Assembly (NCBI GenBank): GCA_028565635.1
Contig: JAOXYB010024623.1
Coordinates: forward strand, 1 to 32,243
Length of the DNA stretch: 32,243 bases
Reading direction: 5' to 3'
Source: Phoronis ovalis
Taxonomy: Eukaryota > Phoronida > Phoronidae
Part shown: positions 15,201 through 30,200 of the stretch, one piece after another
Layout: every line of letters begins with the position of its first letter
Numbering within the stretch: the stretch's first letter is position 1
Translations under genes and position numbers: made by a program
Notes under the pieces: model-generated
What the model was told of the DNA's origin: nothing
Database searches by the model: none
Seen by the model: only the letters and a program-made list of their open reading frames with translations

Positions 15201-18200
15201 AAAACACTTGCTCAATTAAAATATCACTCAGAAAAAGTAAGAAACATATTATTAAAACATTACATTTGGCACAAAATCATACTCATGCATATGCTACATT
15301 AACCAAGTACTAGCTGATAATATTTGTGGCACATCCATGATATTTGAATAATTTTAGGGTTGAAGTTAAAAATCCGCCAGAAATTGTTTTTAAAAAACAA
15401 AACAAACTGATAGACATTATGATGCATTGGTGATTTTCAGAATTTTGTTTATTTTTTTAAAAGGTCTTGGTAATATGTGTAACTAATTAAGTTTTAATTG
15501 CATTGCCATTTATTTTTCCCTATACGATAAGAGTTATTGTGACCTGGGATTTCTTATTTATCCTGTTGATCTTGCAAGAAATCAAGTACCAGAGACATCA
15601 GGGTGTCTTTATTTAATAATTAATTAATTAAATAACTAAAGATATGGATTCTTTATCCATTTTTCCAAAATTAACACATAATTCATAAAGAAATGATTTA
15701 CAAAATAAATCACCGAAATAATGCAGAAATCTTACCTTGACAATACCATCCAGATGTGCAGTTCACACAGTCCAAGAGTTCATCATTATGTGTTGTATTA
15801 GACCAGGTACCTGCTGGGCAAGGTTCAGGTACAGCTGTGCCGGTCATACAGTAATGACCCATGGGACAGATATGCTGATCAGGAAGTGCACTCGTGTGAT
15901 TACAGTACCAACCAGCACTACAATTCCCTGCAAAAAAAAGATTAACAATAAGCAACAGAAAAAAACAAAAAAACTACAAAAATATTTTATTATTAAAGTT
16001 TTAGAAAAGATGAGTAAGCAATGTGCGAGTCCATGACCAATTAAATAAAATTAGAGTTAAACCCATTACATGTAAGTGGAGCATAAAGCAAGAACAGATG
16101 CTGGCATAAATAAGGGACGCTGGACTAAATATATCTGATCTTTTTCCAATTTTGCACAAGAGGACCTAGCTTATTGCCTATATAATACATACATATTCAT
16201 CATAAACTATGGTAACAGATAATATCAAAATGTATGGCTTTCAAAATTAATTTAAGCTAAATATTCAAGTTTTCCTGGTTACCTGTTGGTGTTGTTAATG
16301 CAGGTGATTCGCAATATAATCCACCAGGACAAGGCACAGGTCTTGGAGAACCGACAGGACAATAATATCCCGGAGGACATATGCCTCCAGTTGTCATCTC
16401 AAAATCTGGACAGGTACAATCCCAAGTTGGTGTACAAGTATCATTGGATGAAAGAGACCTACACATTTACAAGAAAAAATATATAAAAGGAAAACTGCTC
16501 CTGTGACGTTACTAGTTTTTAAGGTTATACATGGCATGTGCAGAAGACAAGTCTGAAAGTTGACCAGTAATCACTGATCTTCATAAAACACCTAGATTAA
16601 AAAAATATATGGGTAACACTGTTCTATGTTCTACTTTCGACGTAAGCAAATCCAAACACAACACAAGTTACTCCAAATCCAAACAAAGGTAAGGTGATCT
16701 AAGGAACATTAAAAGCACACAATTTAGATGAATTTCATGCAACTTGTTAAATGCTTCTCTATAGTAAAGGACATCAAGGACATCCTCTTGCCAGAAGATC
16801 TGCTGTAGATTCATATTCCATAAAAATGTATTGATATGCTTCTATCTGGCAAATAACATCGATTTGTATAGTAGGAGCTTAAGACTAGTTCACACAAGTT
16901 TACCCGATATTTCCGCTAATATTGGCAAGAATGCCAGCACTGTATGGTCGCCTCTGATATGAGCCTCCAGCACAGAAGAATCCAGCATCACACAGACCAT
17001 CTGGAACAGTGTTACCTGCCCCTTCACAATAATATCCTGGTGAACATTCAAGACAGCTGGTATCATTCCATGCACCTGCATGAAAAATAATCATATTACA
17101 AATCCAAGGCATTCAGTTCTATGTTATGTATCAAAGTAGAATTTAGAACTAAACTGGTTTGAAAAACAGATATGGTATGTGTCAATGAATAATGGGTTCA
17201 ATGATTGCATAGAAACATGTAAAAATGAATGTTATACTTTTACCAGTGTTATTGTTAAATGTGCCCTCTTGGCATGGATACTGTTCTGCAAACTCTGTGC
17301 CTTGTGGACAGTAATGAGCTGTCGGACAGTCTTCAGGGACAATAGTAGTGTTCAAACAGAAATAGCCTGTAATAAAAACAATTACTATTTATAATAATAA
17401 ATATAATTATACTGGTCAGAAGAAAATCACGTTTTAAAAAATGAACATGAATTTCAGAGGAAAGCTATGCATATCCTGAAATATTATCAATCAGTTATCC
17501 TGTAAAAATTTATTGAACTGAATTTATTTGAAAGAGATAAAAGTCATCTTGAAATGCAAAGACATACAAATATTGTTTTACTTAATACAAAAACAGTTAT
17601 ATAGCCATATTTGCTCAATTTCAGAACTGTTTCAAAACATCAGTTGGTGTGGTATTGTTAAGAATGATAAGGCATTCGTATTTTCCTACTTCAGTCTGTG
17701 ATAAATATATTCCATATAATCAGACAGTATTATCACAGTTCAGTACCAGTCTGATAAAATAATTTTGGTTCTATGTTATGTCGTTTTTTTGCCATCCAAA
17801 CCTGCATGTAACATCAAAAAGGTGCAAAATTTAAATCTGTCTATTCAGTTGTTATGAAAAGCCTATTCATATAATTTGTTTGGTAATATGCATCACACAT
17901 AGCTGTATTAGGTAAGATTTTGTGTGTTTGAATACCGCATATGACATGGGTACTAGATTATCGTATGAATACAAATTGTAACAATATCAAAACATACCGA
18001 ATGGGCATGGATCACAAGCACCCATTTGTGGTAAGGCAGCATAAGTCCCAGCTACACAAGGAGAAGGATATGTGGAGTTCTCGGGGCATTCATGTCCAGG
18101 TGGACATACATCCCCTTCTCCGGTAAATGGTACACCTGACTGAGGATCAGACACATTTACACCTACAAACAATAAACACATTTGTTAAGTACATGTACTT

Positions 18201-21200
18201 ACTATAGTTTGATACATTCATGTACTACAAAGCCTGATTATCAGTCATTATGAGGTTATAATTCTATACAATATAGGAAACAAGCAATAACTAATATGTG
18301 ATCCACATGCACAATACCTAGCTATTAGTTAATTTGTCACTTTCAATTATATCAGGTTTCATGATTAATCAAGCTACTAACTATATTATCATTACAAAAT
18401 ATTTCAAGCCATAAAGTTACTTCTAGCATAATTATAATAAAATCAAATGTCACATGACATGCATTTTTTTAATACACACCACCAGTCTCCACAGCAGAGG
18501 CTACTGTCACTTACCTTGAATGCAATAAAATCCAGGATCACATGACCCCCTGGGCTCAGGCCAACCTTCTACATCACAATAATAACCTCCACTGCAGGGG
18601 CTACAATCACTTTCATTACGTAGGTTTGGTTGGGATCCAAACGTGCCTGGAAAAAAATTAGTGTTGGTGTTAAATGAGATGCCATGCCATTCACTTTTCA
18701 GTCAAACATACAGGTACCCAAATTTGTTGGTAGAAGTGTCATGGCAAAAAAATGTACATGCTTAGGAAATCTGTTAAATAAATATAAAACATAACCTAGC
18801 ATCAATTTATCACTCTACCAGGTAAAGTTTAATGCAAACTATGTTTATAAATTAAATTAAACTGCAAACTATGTATTAAACCATGTCATAATTTACTTAA
18901 ATAAGTACATAATTTGTGTCACATGAGTTGGTGTTTCTGTGCAAGAACTAGCTGCCACTTGTTCACAGGGTTGATGTTAATACTACTTACCAACAGGACA
19001 TGGTTGTATATCGAATCCTGTTCCAGCTGGGCAATAGTAACCTTGCGGACAGTCATCTGCAACACTGCCTCTAGTACAGGTATATCCCATTGGACATTCA
19101 TCACAAACCTCAGCCCCAGTGTGATTCATATATGTAGCATTAGCACATGGTTTGGGTGTATGGCTTCCAGTTGGGCAGTAATGACCAACAGGACATATAT
19201 CTCCCATTAACCCGTCTGAAAATACAGTCATTAAAGAATTGTTTGTTAGATTTATAAGTGATGTCACAAACTACAGTATAATTGCTAAATATACAAAAAT
19301 ATAACATTTGTGTGCTTATTAATTGCTTTTTTTAATAAACATGACCAATGAGCAAAGGAATTCATACAGAACGGACAATACACTCCTAATTTATTAGATG
19401 GTTAGATCATGTATTATTTTGTTATTTTTTTTTTGTTTTTCATTGATTTTAGCCACAACTATCAAATGGACATAAAGGGTTATTAATCAAACATAACTCT
19501 GGGAAAGTCTTTGTTCAAAACTATGATACCTGTAGGGTTGAAAGTCTCTGCTCCTCCACTACAGTAATATCCAGCTACACATGGTCCAGTTACATTTGGC
19601 CTTCCAGCCACTTCACAGTAGAAACCAGGTAAACAGGGAAGACAATCACTAACATTCTTCTTGCCTACAAACAAAGCAGTGGGAATAATAGCAAATATGT
19701 TTACAAAACTGGATGATTTGACATAAAAATATGATTCAATGTACACTATTTTGGCCCAGAATTTCACCACAAACTAAACGAAATGGGTTATTGTTCTACA
19801 AACATATAAATGTGTTAATTCGGTTGATTCAGATAATAATATTTTGTAGTAATTATAATAAGAATACCTTCAGATTAAGTATAGGAAAGTTGATATTTTT
19901 AGGTTTGACACTTAAACATATTTTTTATGGGGCATTTATATGTGCATGGTACAAGGAATTACTGTACTACATATAACAGAAACAACACCAAGGATCTCAC
20001 ATTTTTTGTCAAAGCTGGCAAAAGTGTATATTTGAAAATTAATATCACCAAGCATTAAACCGGCCATCTTTCTTTTACAACAGAAAAGAATTATTATAAT
20101 GAAATATCACAATCCATACCAATGGTCACCAAGTGATTCAAACACAATGCAAACACAGTGATAGTGGTATCATATTATATTAAATAGTGGTTTTCACAAA
20201 GATGCAAATCATTTCATTTTTTATCCACAAAACAAAGATGCAGTGACATGTTTCTGTTCACCTTTGAAAACTTGGGTTAAAATAGAATTCAGGTTATAGA
20301 ACAAGATTAAGGTGTGAACTACATGTATGTACTAGGTGACATAGCAGAATGAACCAAATCAACCCAACAATTATCCTAAAGAATAGTTGGATTGGTCATT
20401 CATAAAATGCTATGAATTGTGGGATTGATTGGATTTAATTTTGCTGTGCCACCTAATGCATGCAAATAGTGCACCACAGAAACAATGTTATGTAGCTTAC
20501 AGTCAAATCTTTAGACATCACATTAGTTTAGAATCTTTAGAATTAGTAATGGGAACAATACAATCATTGCTATTTGTTATTTGCATCACACATGAAGAGG
20601 TTAACATGGTTTTTCATAAACATACAGGATACAAAGCCACTACCACAAAAGTTTACACCATTGTCATGTACCTTTTTGGAAAAAAAATGTGTCAGACATC
20701 CTTCGTTTTTGAACAGTTTAGCATAAACATCAAATAATTACAAGTAACTTTTATGGTATTGATATTAAAACTGCCCATATTTTAAAAAATTCAGAGAAAT
20801 ATCTGCAATTTCCTATTTAATAAAAATTTTGAATTAGCAAAACTAACATTTGTACAGAAGTTCTTTATAAATAGACGATACTATTAAAAATCAATGACAC
20901 AAAATGCACCAATATTCATCATAAGTTCCAAAAGTTCAAATCATCAAGTGGGTAAACAATTTTTGTAAAAGAACAATGGTTTCAACAGTCTGACACATAT
21001 TTTACCACAAACAAACACGCTCTGATATCAATATATACCTGCATTGGCCGACTCTGTAAGGAATTATAGGGTAAACAAATTATTATGACAAACATTGGGT
21101 ATTTGAGAACAAGAAGTACATGTAATCGTGTAGAGATACTAAGTAAACTAATTACCTAATAACATATAGTACATGGTATACACATTTTACCAACCACCAA

Positions 21201-24200
21201 CAAGAACATAAAAACATATTAATTATAAATATTTTGGAGNNNNNNNNNNNNNNNNNNNNNNNNNNNNNNNNNNNNNNNNNNNNNNNNNNNNNNNNNNNNN
21301 NNNNNNNNNNNNNNNNNNNNNNNNNNNNNNNNNNNNNNNCATATAGTACATGGTATACACATTTTACCAACCACCAACAAGAACATAAAAACATATTAAT
21401 TATAAATATTTTGGAGATCTGAAACAAAATTATAATAATTTTAGCAATCCCTTGCATATTAAGCTTAGTAGTTTTAGTTTGTTTTCTGGGTCCACAAATC
21501 ATTTGTCACATTCCATAGGTTTTACCTTTTTAATTTAGTTTTAATTAATGAACCTTAAAGAAGATGTGGTTTTACATTATCAATATACTGTAGTTCAATA
21601 AATAGCAGTCTCAAGTGTGGTAAGCTTCATCATAACTTTTGCAAATATTTTCAGAAAGTAGCAACTGCAGTAACCAATTAATGAATACCTTCTCTAACTG
21701 AACAGTAGTGTAGACAAAGGTATAAAACTACCATAAGTTTACCTGTTTCTGGTTGGTATGTTCCTCTTGGGCACTCTATTGGTGTTGGTGTTCCTTTGGG
21801 GCAATAATTACCCTCTGGGCACAAGTAGCCCCAAGTCTGGTTGAATGGATTGGAATATAAGGCTCCCAATTTGCAGTAATATCCAGCTTCACACGGTGCA
21901 TGGGGTGTTGTCAGGCCAGGGGATGAACAATACCAGCCTGGGTCACAATCCACACATTCACTCAATGCCTGGAGACCTGTCTGATTGCCATAGGTACCAG
22001 CAGAACATGGCTGGCCTATAACACAATACACAAATATGTCCACATTACACCATACAGTTTAAGTAAACAAAGTGGCGTATGCATGTAACTACTTGATATA
22101 ACTCTAATCAAGCTCCATGTATAAATGCACAACATGTTTCTTATTTGTAGAATCAGGATATTGTTAAGACATTAGAGATTATAAAGTGTTTGTAACATTA
22201 ATCTGCCAATAATGCACACCATACAGTTTAAGCATTTTATTATAACATGACATTTTTTTAATAAAAAAACCATTGTATAGAAAATAAATTAACAGTATGC
22301 ATGTGTTCCCCTTTAGAAGTGTTTTTTGCCAGACATACACTGAGATTTTGTAAATATTACATTCATGAGTGCATTATTTATAAAGTTGCTACAAGTTATC
22401 AGCCAATCAGCTCATTGCATCAGAGACACAAACCTTGTTCAGATCCACTTCCAAGTTCACAATATCTTCCTGCAGGACATATGTCTCCTGTAACACCATC
22501 TAGTGGTGTAGAAGTGTTAGCACCACCATGGCAATAATATCCATCTTGACATTGTGCAGTGGGCTCAGTAAGACCAGCAAGTTCACAGTAATATCCTGGG
22601 CTACAGCTGTAGCAATCACCTAAAAAAATGATGGCATACAGTTAAACAGGATTTTGCATACTGCAATGTTTTATGGTATTAAACATATTTAAATCTTAAA
22701 GAAGAGAGTAGTCTGAAGTAACTTTTCCGCTTCTCTTTTTCAATTCCGTGGGTTAGGAGTTCATGCAGAAAATGTTCCCTTGCTTTACATGGTGATTTTA
22801 ATAATCATTTCTACTTACTCTGAGCTGCCAGTTGAGTCACATTACTGTAGGTTCCTGGTGCACATGGATTTTGATGTGCAAATTCAGTACGTAGAGGACA
22901 ATAATATCCAGCAGGACAATCAACTGCAGTTATTACCCCTGTTACATTGGCAAGTTCATGTGGATCACAATATTTCCCCTCGGGACAAGGCGTACAGTCT
23001 GCTTTACCAGTATTATCTTGATAATAACCTAAAAAAAGAAAAATAGATCATATTTCTGAAATAATGTACAAATTTTAACTTGTTTTATATTTTAATCTAC
23101 AAATTTAAACTAAAATAGCCTAGTATTCATTCTCACGCTGCTAAATGCTCCAGGACCTTTAACAGAAAAAAACAGCACTCCGAAAGCCTGTGCAAAAGAG
23201 TGTTTCTTCTTGGTCAACTGCACAACTGTTATTTATTTTTGAAAAGAACTGTCTTTAATGTCCAGCATACCTCTTGGACATATAACTGGGACATTACTAC
23301 CAGTAGGACACTTGAATCCGGCAGGACATGAATATTCAATCGATGCTGCAGTGCTCTGACCACCTGGGCAATAATAACCTCCTGTGCAGGGACCAGACAC
23401 TCTGGTCAAATGAACACCATCACAATAATAACCTGTAAAACATTTATGAACAGATTAGATTCACAAAAATAATACCATGGTACCCTCCTGTGCAGGTTCA
23501 TCGCAGGTAATTAGGCACAGCTACAGCAATGGCCTAATAATATGTAATTACTGTGAAATATGAGAACAGTAAAAACAGAAATGGTTCTAATTTTATGATT
23601 AAATTATAAAATAAATGGTAGATGCATAAATTTACAAGTATTTCCATAATGTATTGAAAAGATTATCTGAATATGTTTATGGTAACTAACCTGGAGTACA
23701 GTCTAGACAGTTTGCTAACTCAGTGTTTCCAGTTTGGTTACTAAGCGTTCCATTCGGACACTGTACAGAAGTTGCAGATCCTTGTGGACAATAATAGCCT
23801 GCTAAACATTCTGATTCTGGTGGATTTTGAACATCATTACCTCCAGGGCAGAAATAACCAGCATCGCACGGACCTGTAATAAGAAATATGAAAAAGCACT
23901 GCATAAATGGGAAATCCTATTATCACTGAAGTAACACCAGAGCAAGGAAATAAAAGCCTCAGTTCCAATAAAGTTATAAAGGCTAATTCTTCTATAAAAA
24001 TTAATTTAGGCAAAATAGCTAATTTTGGTGGTGAGCCAATGGGTATTTCACCAGGATTGTCAATCCCCTTTACAATATAACTATCTGCCTTCAACTGTTG
24101 GAATTGACTCTTATATACAACATACCAGTTGGAGTAGACAGTCCATAGCCATTACAGTACCATCCACCATCACAAGATACTGGTGCAACAGAACCACTGG

Positions 24201-27200
24201 GACAGTATGTGCCAGGCTGGCAACGACCTCCTGTGTAGTTGTATTCTGGGCATGAGCAAACATTTATGTCAGTGAAATTACCTAAAAAGTAAAGAAAAAA
24301 CTTAGGACTAAGCACAAGTGTCATGATCCACCAAAGAATGCTGATAAATAAGAACATTAGACTTGACAGTGCTTTTTTGACAATTATAAATAATGCATAA
24401 CTAATATACAATACAGTAGGAAGTTGCCTCAGTAACAAGAACAGGGTTGCTTGTAAAAGCATTCCATCAGCCAAAAGCAAAGAGACATGATGTGATAAAT
24501 AATTTAAACAGGTGTATGCATGTATTATACATACCCAGGGTTATTGGTTCAGCTTGATATGCTCCACCTGTACAGAACCATCCCTCACTACAATTACCAT
24601 TGGGTACACTCTCACCAGGTCCTTGACAATATTGTCCAGGTGGGCAGAGCAAACATGCGGTACTGTTAGTCATAGTAGTGTTAGGATTGTAGGAACCAGG
24701 GGGGCATGGATATTGTGTGTCGTATCTTGTACCAGCAGTACAGAAATAACCATCAGGACATGGAGTCTGGAAGGGGTCGCTAGTGTTGCTGAGACAGTAA
24801 TACCCTGCCAGGCAGCTGTCGCACCAAGCTTGTCCTAAAATATTGAATAAAAATAGTATACACTGTTTATAATTTTCTTTATTATTGTGCAATGTACTAA
24901 CAAACATTAACACATTACATAATAAACAGATATTAGGCACCACTGAGTTTTGTTCACAATAAAATTAGAAACACAAACTTTTGCCTCAAAAGAAACAAAA
25001 CCTAACAAAATAAAATAATATTAAATATAATTATACATATAATGCAGATACTTAAAACAATGTAACAGTATGATACATAAACATATTTTATAAACTATTT
25101 TGTTGAATTGACATGGTAAAGCATCTGAATTCTACAAAACTAACCTGGAGAATCAGTGTATGTTCCAGCATCACAAGCAATGGGGGTGACTGTTCCCCTG
25201 GGACAATAGGAGCCCTCGGGGCACTGTCCACCTGAGCCCTTGTGTCCAGAACCAGCTATAGGTGAAGCTGTATCCACGCCATATTCACAATAGTGACCAG
25301 GGTCGCATTGTCCATCAGCATCTGGAGAACCAGGGGTTCCACAAAAACTTCCACCTATAATAATGATAGACACCCATTACAGATACAAAATATTACATGT
25401 CATGTCCTATTGTTTATTTACAATTCTATTTAAATTCCCTGAGTCAATGCATGCAAAAATAACCTTTTCTGAATACTTTTAAATTATAATGATAACACCT
25501 GATTTATGAATTACCCATGTAATGTGCAGCTATAAACAATTAGGATTTAATACAATTATAGAATGAAATTATTACTACATTTAAAGCCTTTGTAAACGCA
25601 TTGCATGGAAAAAAAGTTGCATTGTTTTATTTCTCAGACATCCCACTATCAAGTTTACAGGTCAGAGAGATTTCTTATCTCTTGTGACTTCAGAAGGCTG
25701 TTACAGGAGCACACTCTAGTGGCCAAGTGATTTTTTTCCACATTAATATGATAAGACAATTGAGACTCCGTGAGAAATTCTTGTCAACAAACCTGTGCAC
25801 TGGGTACATTGATCTTCTCTGCCTAATCCAGTAGTATTGCCAAAGGTTCCAGTAGGACATGGCTGTAAGTCTGCCCCAGTACCTTCTGGGCAGTAGTATC
25901 CTTGTCTGCATGGATCAGCCCTATCATAGTTCACACAATAGTAACCTTTAAATAAATGAATACAGCATTTATTTATAATCATAAGAGAACTAAGTAAAAC
26001 ACATCAGTAGAGAATGCAAACATTCCTAATTAGGGATGGAGCTTAGAACCAGGATGTAAAAAAGAGGATGAACAACCATCTCCAGATTTAAATTTTCAAG
26101 TTCCCTGAATGTAACGCATTAACTCAAAATATCCACAATAATATCTTTTTATGTCTTTTACTAATAATGTGAATCAAACTTGAAAATTTTCCTTAATTCT
26201 AGTATGAGAGATTCTTGCTACACTTTAATTTAATTAGTACCTTCTGGACAAATATCACAGCTTGAGGCTCCTGTGTGGTTCATGTATGTACCATTGCCAC
26301 ATAGTCTAGGAGCAACAGAGCCTTCAACACAGTAGTGACCAGCATGGCAAATATCACCTACAAAACCAGATTCAACAGAAGTGGTAAGCATTTATGTACT
26401 GCATATTTCACAATCACCAGATTGGTAAAATCGTTTGTAGTAGCTCTTGTGTTAAGCTTAAATTGTGTTCCCAATTCTATGCAATGAATCATCAACAATT
26501 TATTCTACGCTTGTCAACCAAAATGTTTTGAAAGTTTGTAAAGACTTCTGCATTCAGAAAATGTATCAACTCAGAACAGAATAGCTGTTATACCTGTAGA
26601 TCCGTCTGTAGGTGTAGAGCTGTTTGACCGTCTAGTACAGAAATATCCTTCATGACACAAAGCAGTCACATTAGTTTGACCCCATGAGTCACAGTAATAC
26701 CCTATAACGCATAAGGGAATATCAAAATTAATTACAATTTGTAACAAGAGTACATAATAATTTTAAAACAGGTTTGATCAGAACAATAAAAACAATTCTA
26801 CAAACAAACTTATCACAATAAATGGAAATAAGAGAATTATGATACAAATATTAAGCAATACATGCGGCATTAATACAGCACTGATTCATAGATATAATTA
26901 CAAACAACTGGATTTTGTGATCTGCTGAATTTTTATATAACTTCATTTCTTGATTTTTTTTGGAAACTATGATCGTACTAACTATGACCAGAGCATGATT
27001 TTATATAGATTTACATTCAAATGCTTTAATTACAATCAGTTTACCTGTATCAACTACTACCAATTAAAAGTGAATGTTATGTATCATGCATGTTTACCTT
27101 CAGTGCAATCTAAACAGTCTGTTATATCTTCCAGGCCTTGGCTGTTATGATATGTGCCTGGTGGACAAGATTTCGGTATATCTGTACCATTGGGACAATA

Positions 27201-30200
27201 ATGGCCAGGAGTACACTTGTCTCCATAACTCTGACCAACAGGAGAAGGTTCCTGGGATCCACCAGAACAGTAGAAGCCTACAACAAAATACAATTATTAT
27301 TCAACAGATATGTCATAGGTATGTAACAGAGTATGACTGCTGAATTTGCCTATGTTGCAATACTAAAAATTATATTCTTCAATTATAATTCAGAGATATG
27401 ATATCATACAGAAAATAACAGATAGATATTACATCAGTATTCAAATATGGCTTACAACTACAATATTAACTGTTTAGTACTAATTATGATTCCACACACA
27501 CAATCTTTGCCCGATGACAACACAGCACAAAGTGGGTTCTTGGCAAAGCACTTCGTCAGATGAAGAACATGATGATGATATTAATGTCATCAAATTTCAA
27601 ATAAAGCAAATAAAGTACCAACCTGCCCAACATGTGTCTGACACCATTGTTAATCCGGTCTGTGAACAATAATGTCCAGGAGTACACTGTTCACATTCTG
27701 AGCTATTTATTAGTCCAGCACGATTACTGAATGTTCCCATAGGACAGCCAGTTCCACTGATGCTGCCAACTTGGCAATATTGTCCCTCAGGACAGATATC
27801 ACCTGTGCTACCATCTACTGGGGTAGCTAAGGCTGCACCCAATGTGCAGTAGTAACCAGAGGTACAGACATCTGAAGGTTGTGTATTTCCTACAAAAAGA
27901 ATAAATAATGTATTAAACTATATATATTACATCCAGTGCCAAAAACACATGTTATTCATCAGACTTGCAGAGTAAACAGATCTAGCAGTAAATGTTTCTT
28001 TTATTTTAAATTTTCCATATTATTACAGCTCATGTGTGATAACAAGCTTTATTACTTAGCGTAACAATTAGTTTGTAACATTTTGTAACAAGTTGCAGAT
28101 TAATAAACTAGAAAAAGGTTGTCATTTTTCTTTAAATCTCATATAAGCCTATGTTAGTTTTAGAGTTCCAGAGTTAATTTGCAGTTCTGAATAATAAAGC
28201 GAACAAATGATTATTTTCCTTACCTAGTCCAGAGCAGTAGTATCCTGGGTCACATGGTGTGCATTGTGAACTATCGCTCAACCCAGTTCTGTTGCTGTAT
28301 GTGCCATTAGGGCACAAATACTCAGTATCATATTTTGTTCCTTCTGGACAATACGATCCAGCGGGACATTCTGTGGGCACGGAAACACCTCGATAGCTGC
28401 GGTAACGACCAGAGAAGTTGCCTGATGTGGTGATGTTTTCGGCATCTAATATTTCATAATCTCCTGAAATTAACATTTAAATTAATTTGAGTTTTTGAAA
28501 ATGTAAAAGAAATTTTCATTTAGTATAAAACTGAAGGATTTTTTTAAAAGTAATATTTTTAATTGTACTGATTGCTAGACTGACCCAGAAATCTCACATT
28601 TCCCCCCTCAGTCTACTTCTGGTGGATGAGACTTAAAGTTTAAATAGAAAAGTCCCATAGCAAATGCTTATACACCACAAAATAGAAACCATCATCTCAC
28701 TAACTTACCAAAGGCCTTGCAGTAAGATCCAGCCAGGCATTTTTCACATGCTGATTGTGTCCAGTGAGGCTGATACCATCCTGAGGGACACCCAGTTTCA
28801 TTCCAACTTCCCTGTAAATAATAAACCAAATCATTTACCTAAGTATTGAGTAAACTATTTATCAAAAATATTAAAATAGGCAGTTTGTATAGCGGGTGAG
28901 GAGTTATACATACTTAGACTTTGATGACTGCATTGTCAAGGAGCAACACCACAACTCTCTCCAATTTAGGGACCTTTGAGATGCACTTTTAGAATACTTT
29001 CAAGACATATACTTTAGTATTAGAATATATTTAATAATGTCTCCCTGAATTTGGCAACACTGTTTCAACATAATACTTGTGACAGATATACTTCTAAGAC
29101 TAAGTAACACAAATAGTTTTATAACACATTTGGCACCTGTTCACAGAAATGTCCTGGACTACAAGCATATGTCATTGGTTGCGCTGTATCTTGGCCTCCG
29201 GGGCAGTAATATCCTGGATCACACGGACCATTAGGCAACTCTCGACCCCATTCTTGACAATATGACCCAGAAGTGCATTCTAAACAATCTGTGATGTTCA
29301 CATTCTCGGTGCGATCTGAAAGAAGATTACATGCAGATATGTATTAATTTTATAATTCTAGTCTTCGACAGTTAAGTGCAGATGGTTTTAAACATAATTG
29401 AAAAAGTTAATTTCAAAGCAAGTTTCTTGTGCAAGGTTTCTTCTAATTTTCAACATTATCTTATACATGAGGTATCAAAATAAGGGTCTTCATTTAAAAG
29501 CATAACAATTTTCAATTTTACATACTGGAGAATGTTCCAGCTGGACAAGGTTCCTGAACAGGTGTTCCTTCAGGACAGTAATGTCCCTTGTCACATGGTT
29601 CAGGATCTTGAACTTCAGCGCTTCCATTACAGTAAAACCCTGCCGTACAGTTTCCAGATGGTAATGGATTTCCAATACCTTGACAGTACTGGCCACGAGG
29701 ACATGGTGTTGGTACACTGCTTCCAGTGGGGCAATATGTTCCTGTAATGCAGAAATAAGAACTAATTGTTCTGCTAATAGTTAAGAACTAATGAGGTTTA
29801 AGATCTTTATCTAAATCTTTTGTTAGTTTGAATCAATAATGAATATTACAAGATGTTGCTTCAAAAATAAATAATAAAATCTAATACAATTGCAGTATTT
29901 GTCAAGTAAAGTAGATGTTATCAGTGTTGTAAGACACTCACCTCTTGACATATAATATAAATACTGCTTGAAACATCATTGACTTTTGAATTTCTTTCCA
30001 GTTAATGTATCAAAGCAATTGTATATATTATACATGTACATACCCGGTATGCAAATTCCACCAGTAAAATTCATGGAATATATTGGGCATGAGCTGTTGA
30101 CACTGTATGAATCTGATGTATTGACGTATGGTTGAGGTTTGTCTGAGAAAGCACCACCACTGCAGTACCAACCTTCAGCACAATCACCAACAGGCTCTGC

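Larger units (their letters stand above)
19665..21742 (-). other. Intron E20/E21, 2.08 kb, largest in the window
   Basis: Contains a fold-back repeat (about 20322-20466), the assembly gap and its flanking duplicate. Plus-strand frame 20429-20737 shows no domain. Phases of E20 and E21 agree, and supra-repeat alignment needs no missing exon. Confidence 0.7.

Noticed and set aside
20429-20737. Plus-strand frame of 102 codons in the largest intron
   Set aside because: Starts within the fold-back repeat, no domain, compositionally like intron.
21152-21502. Open frames running through the N run
   Set aside because: The frame is created by undefined bases and a duplicated contig end.
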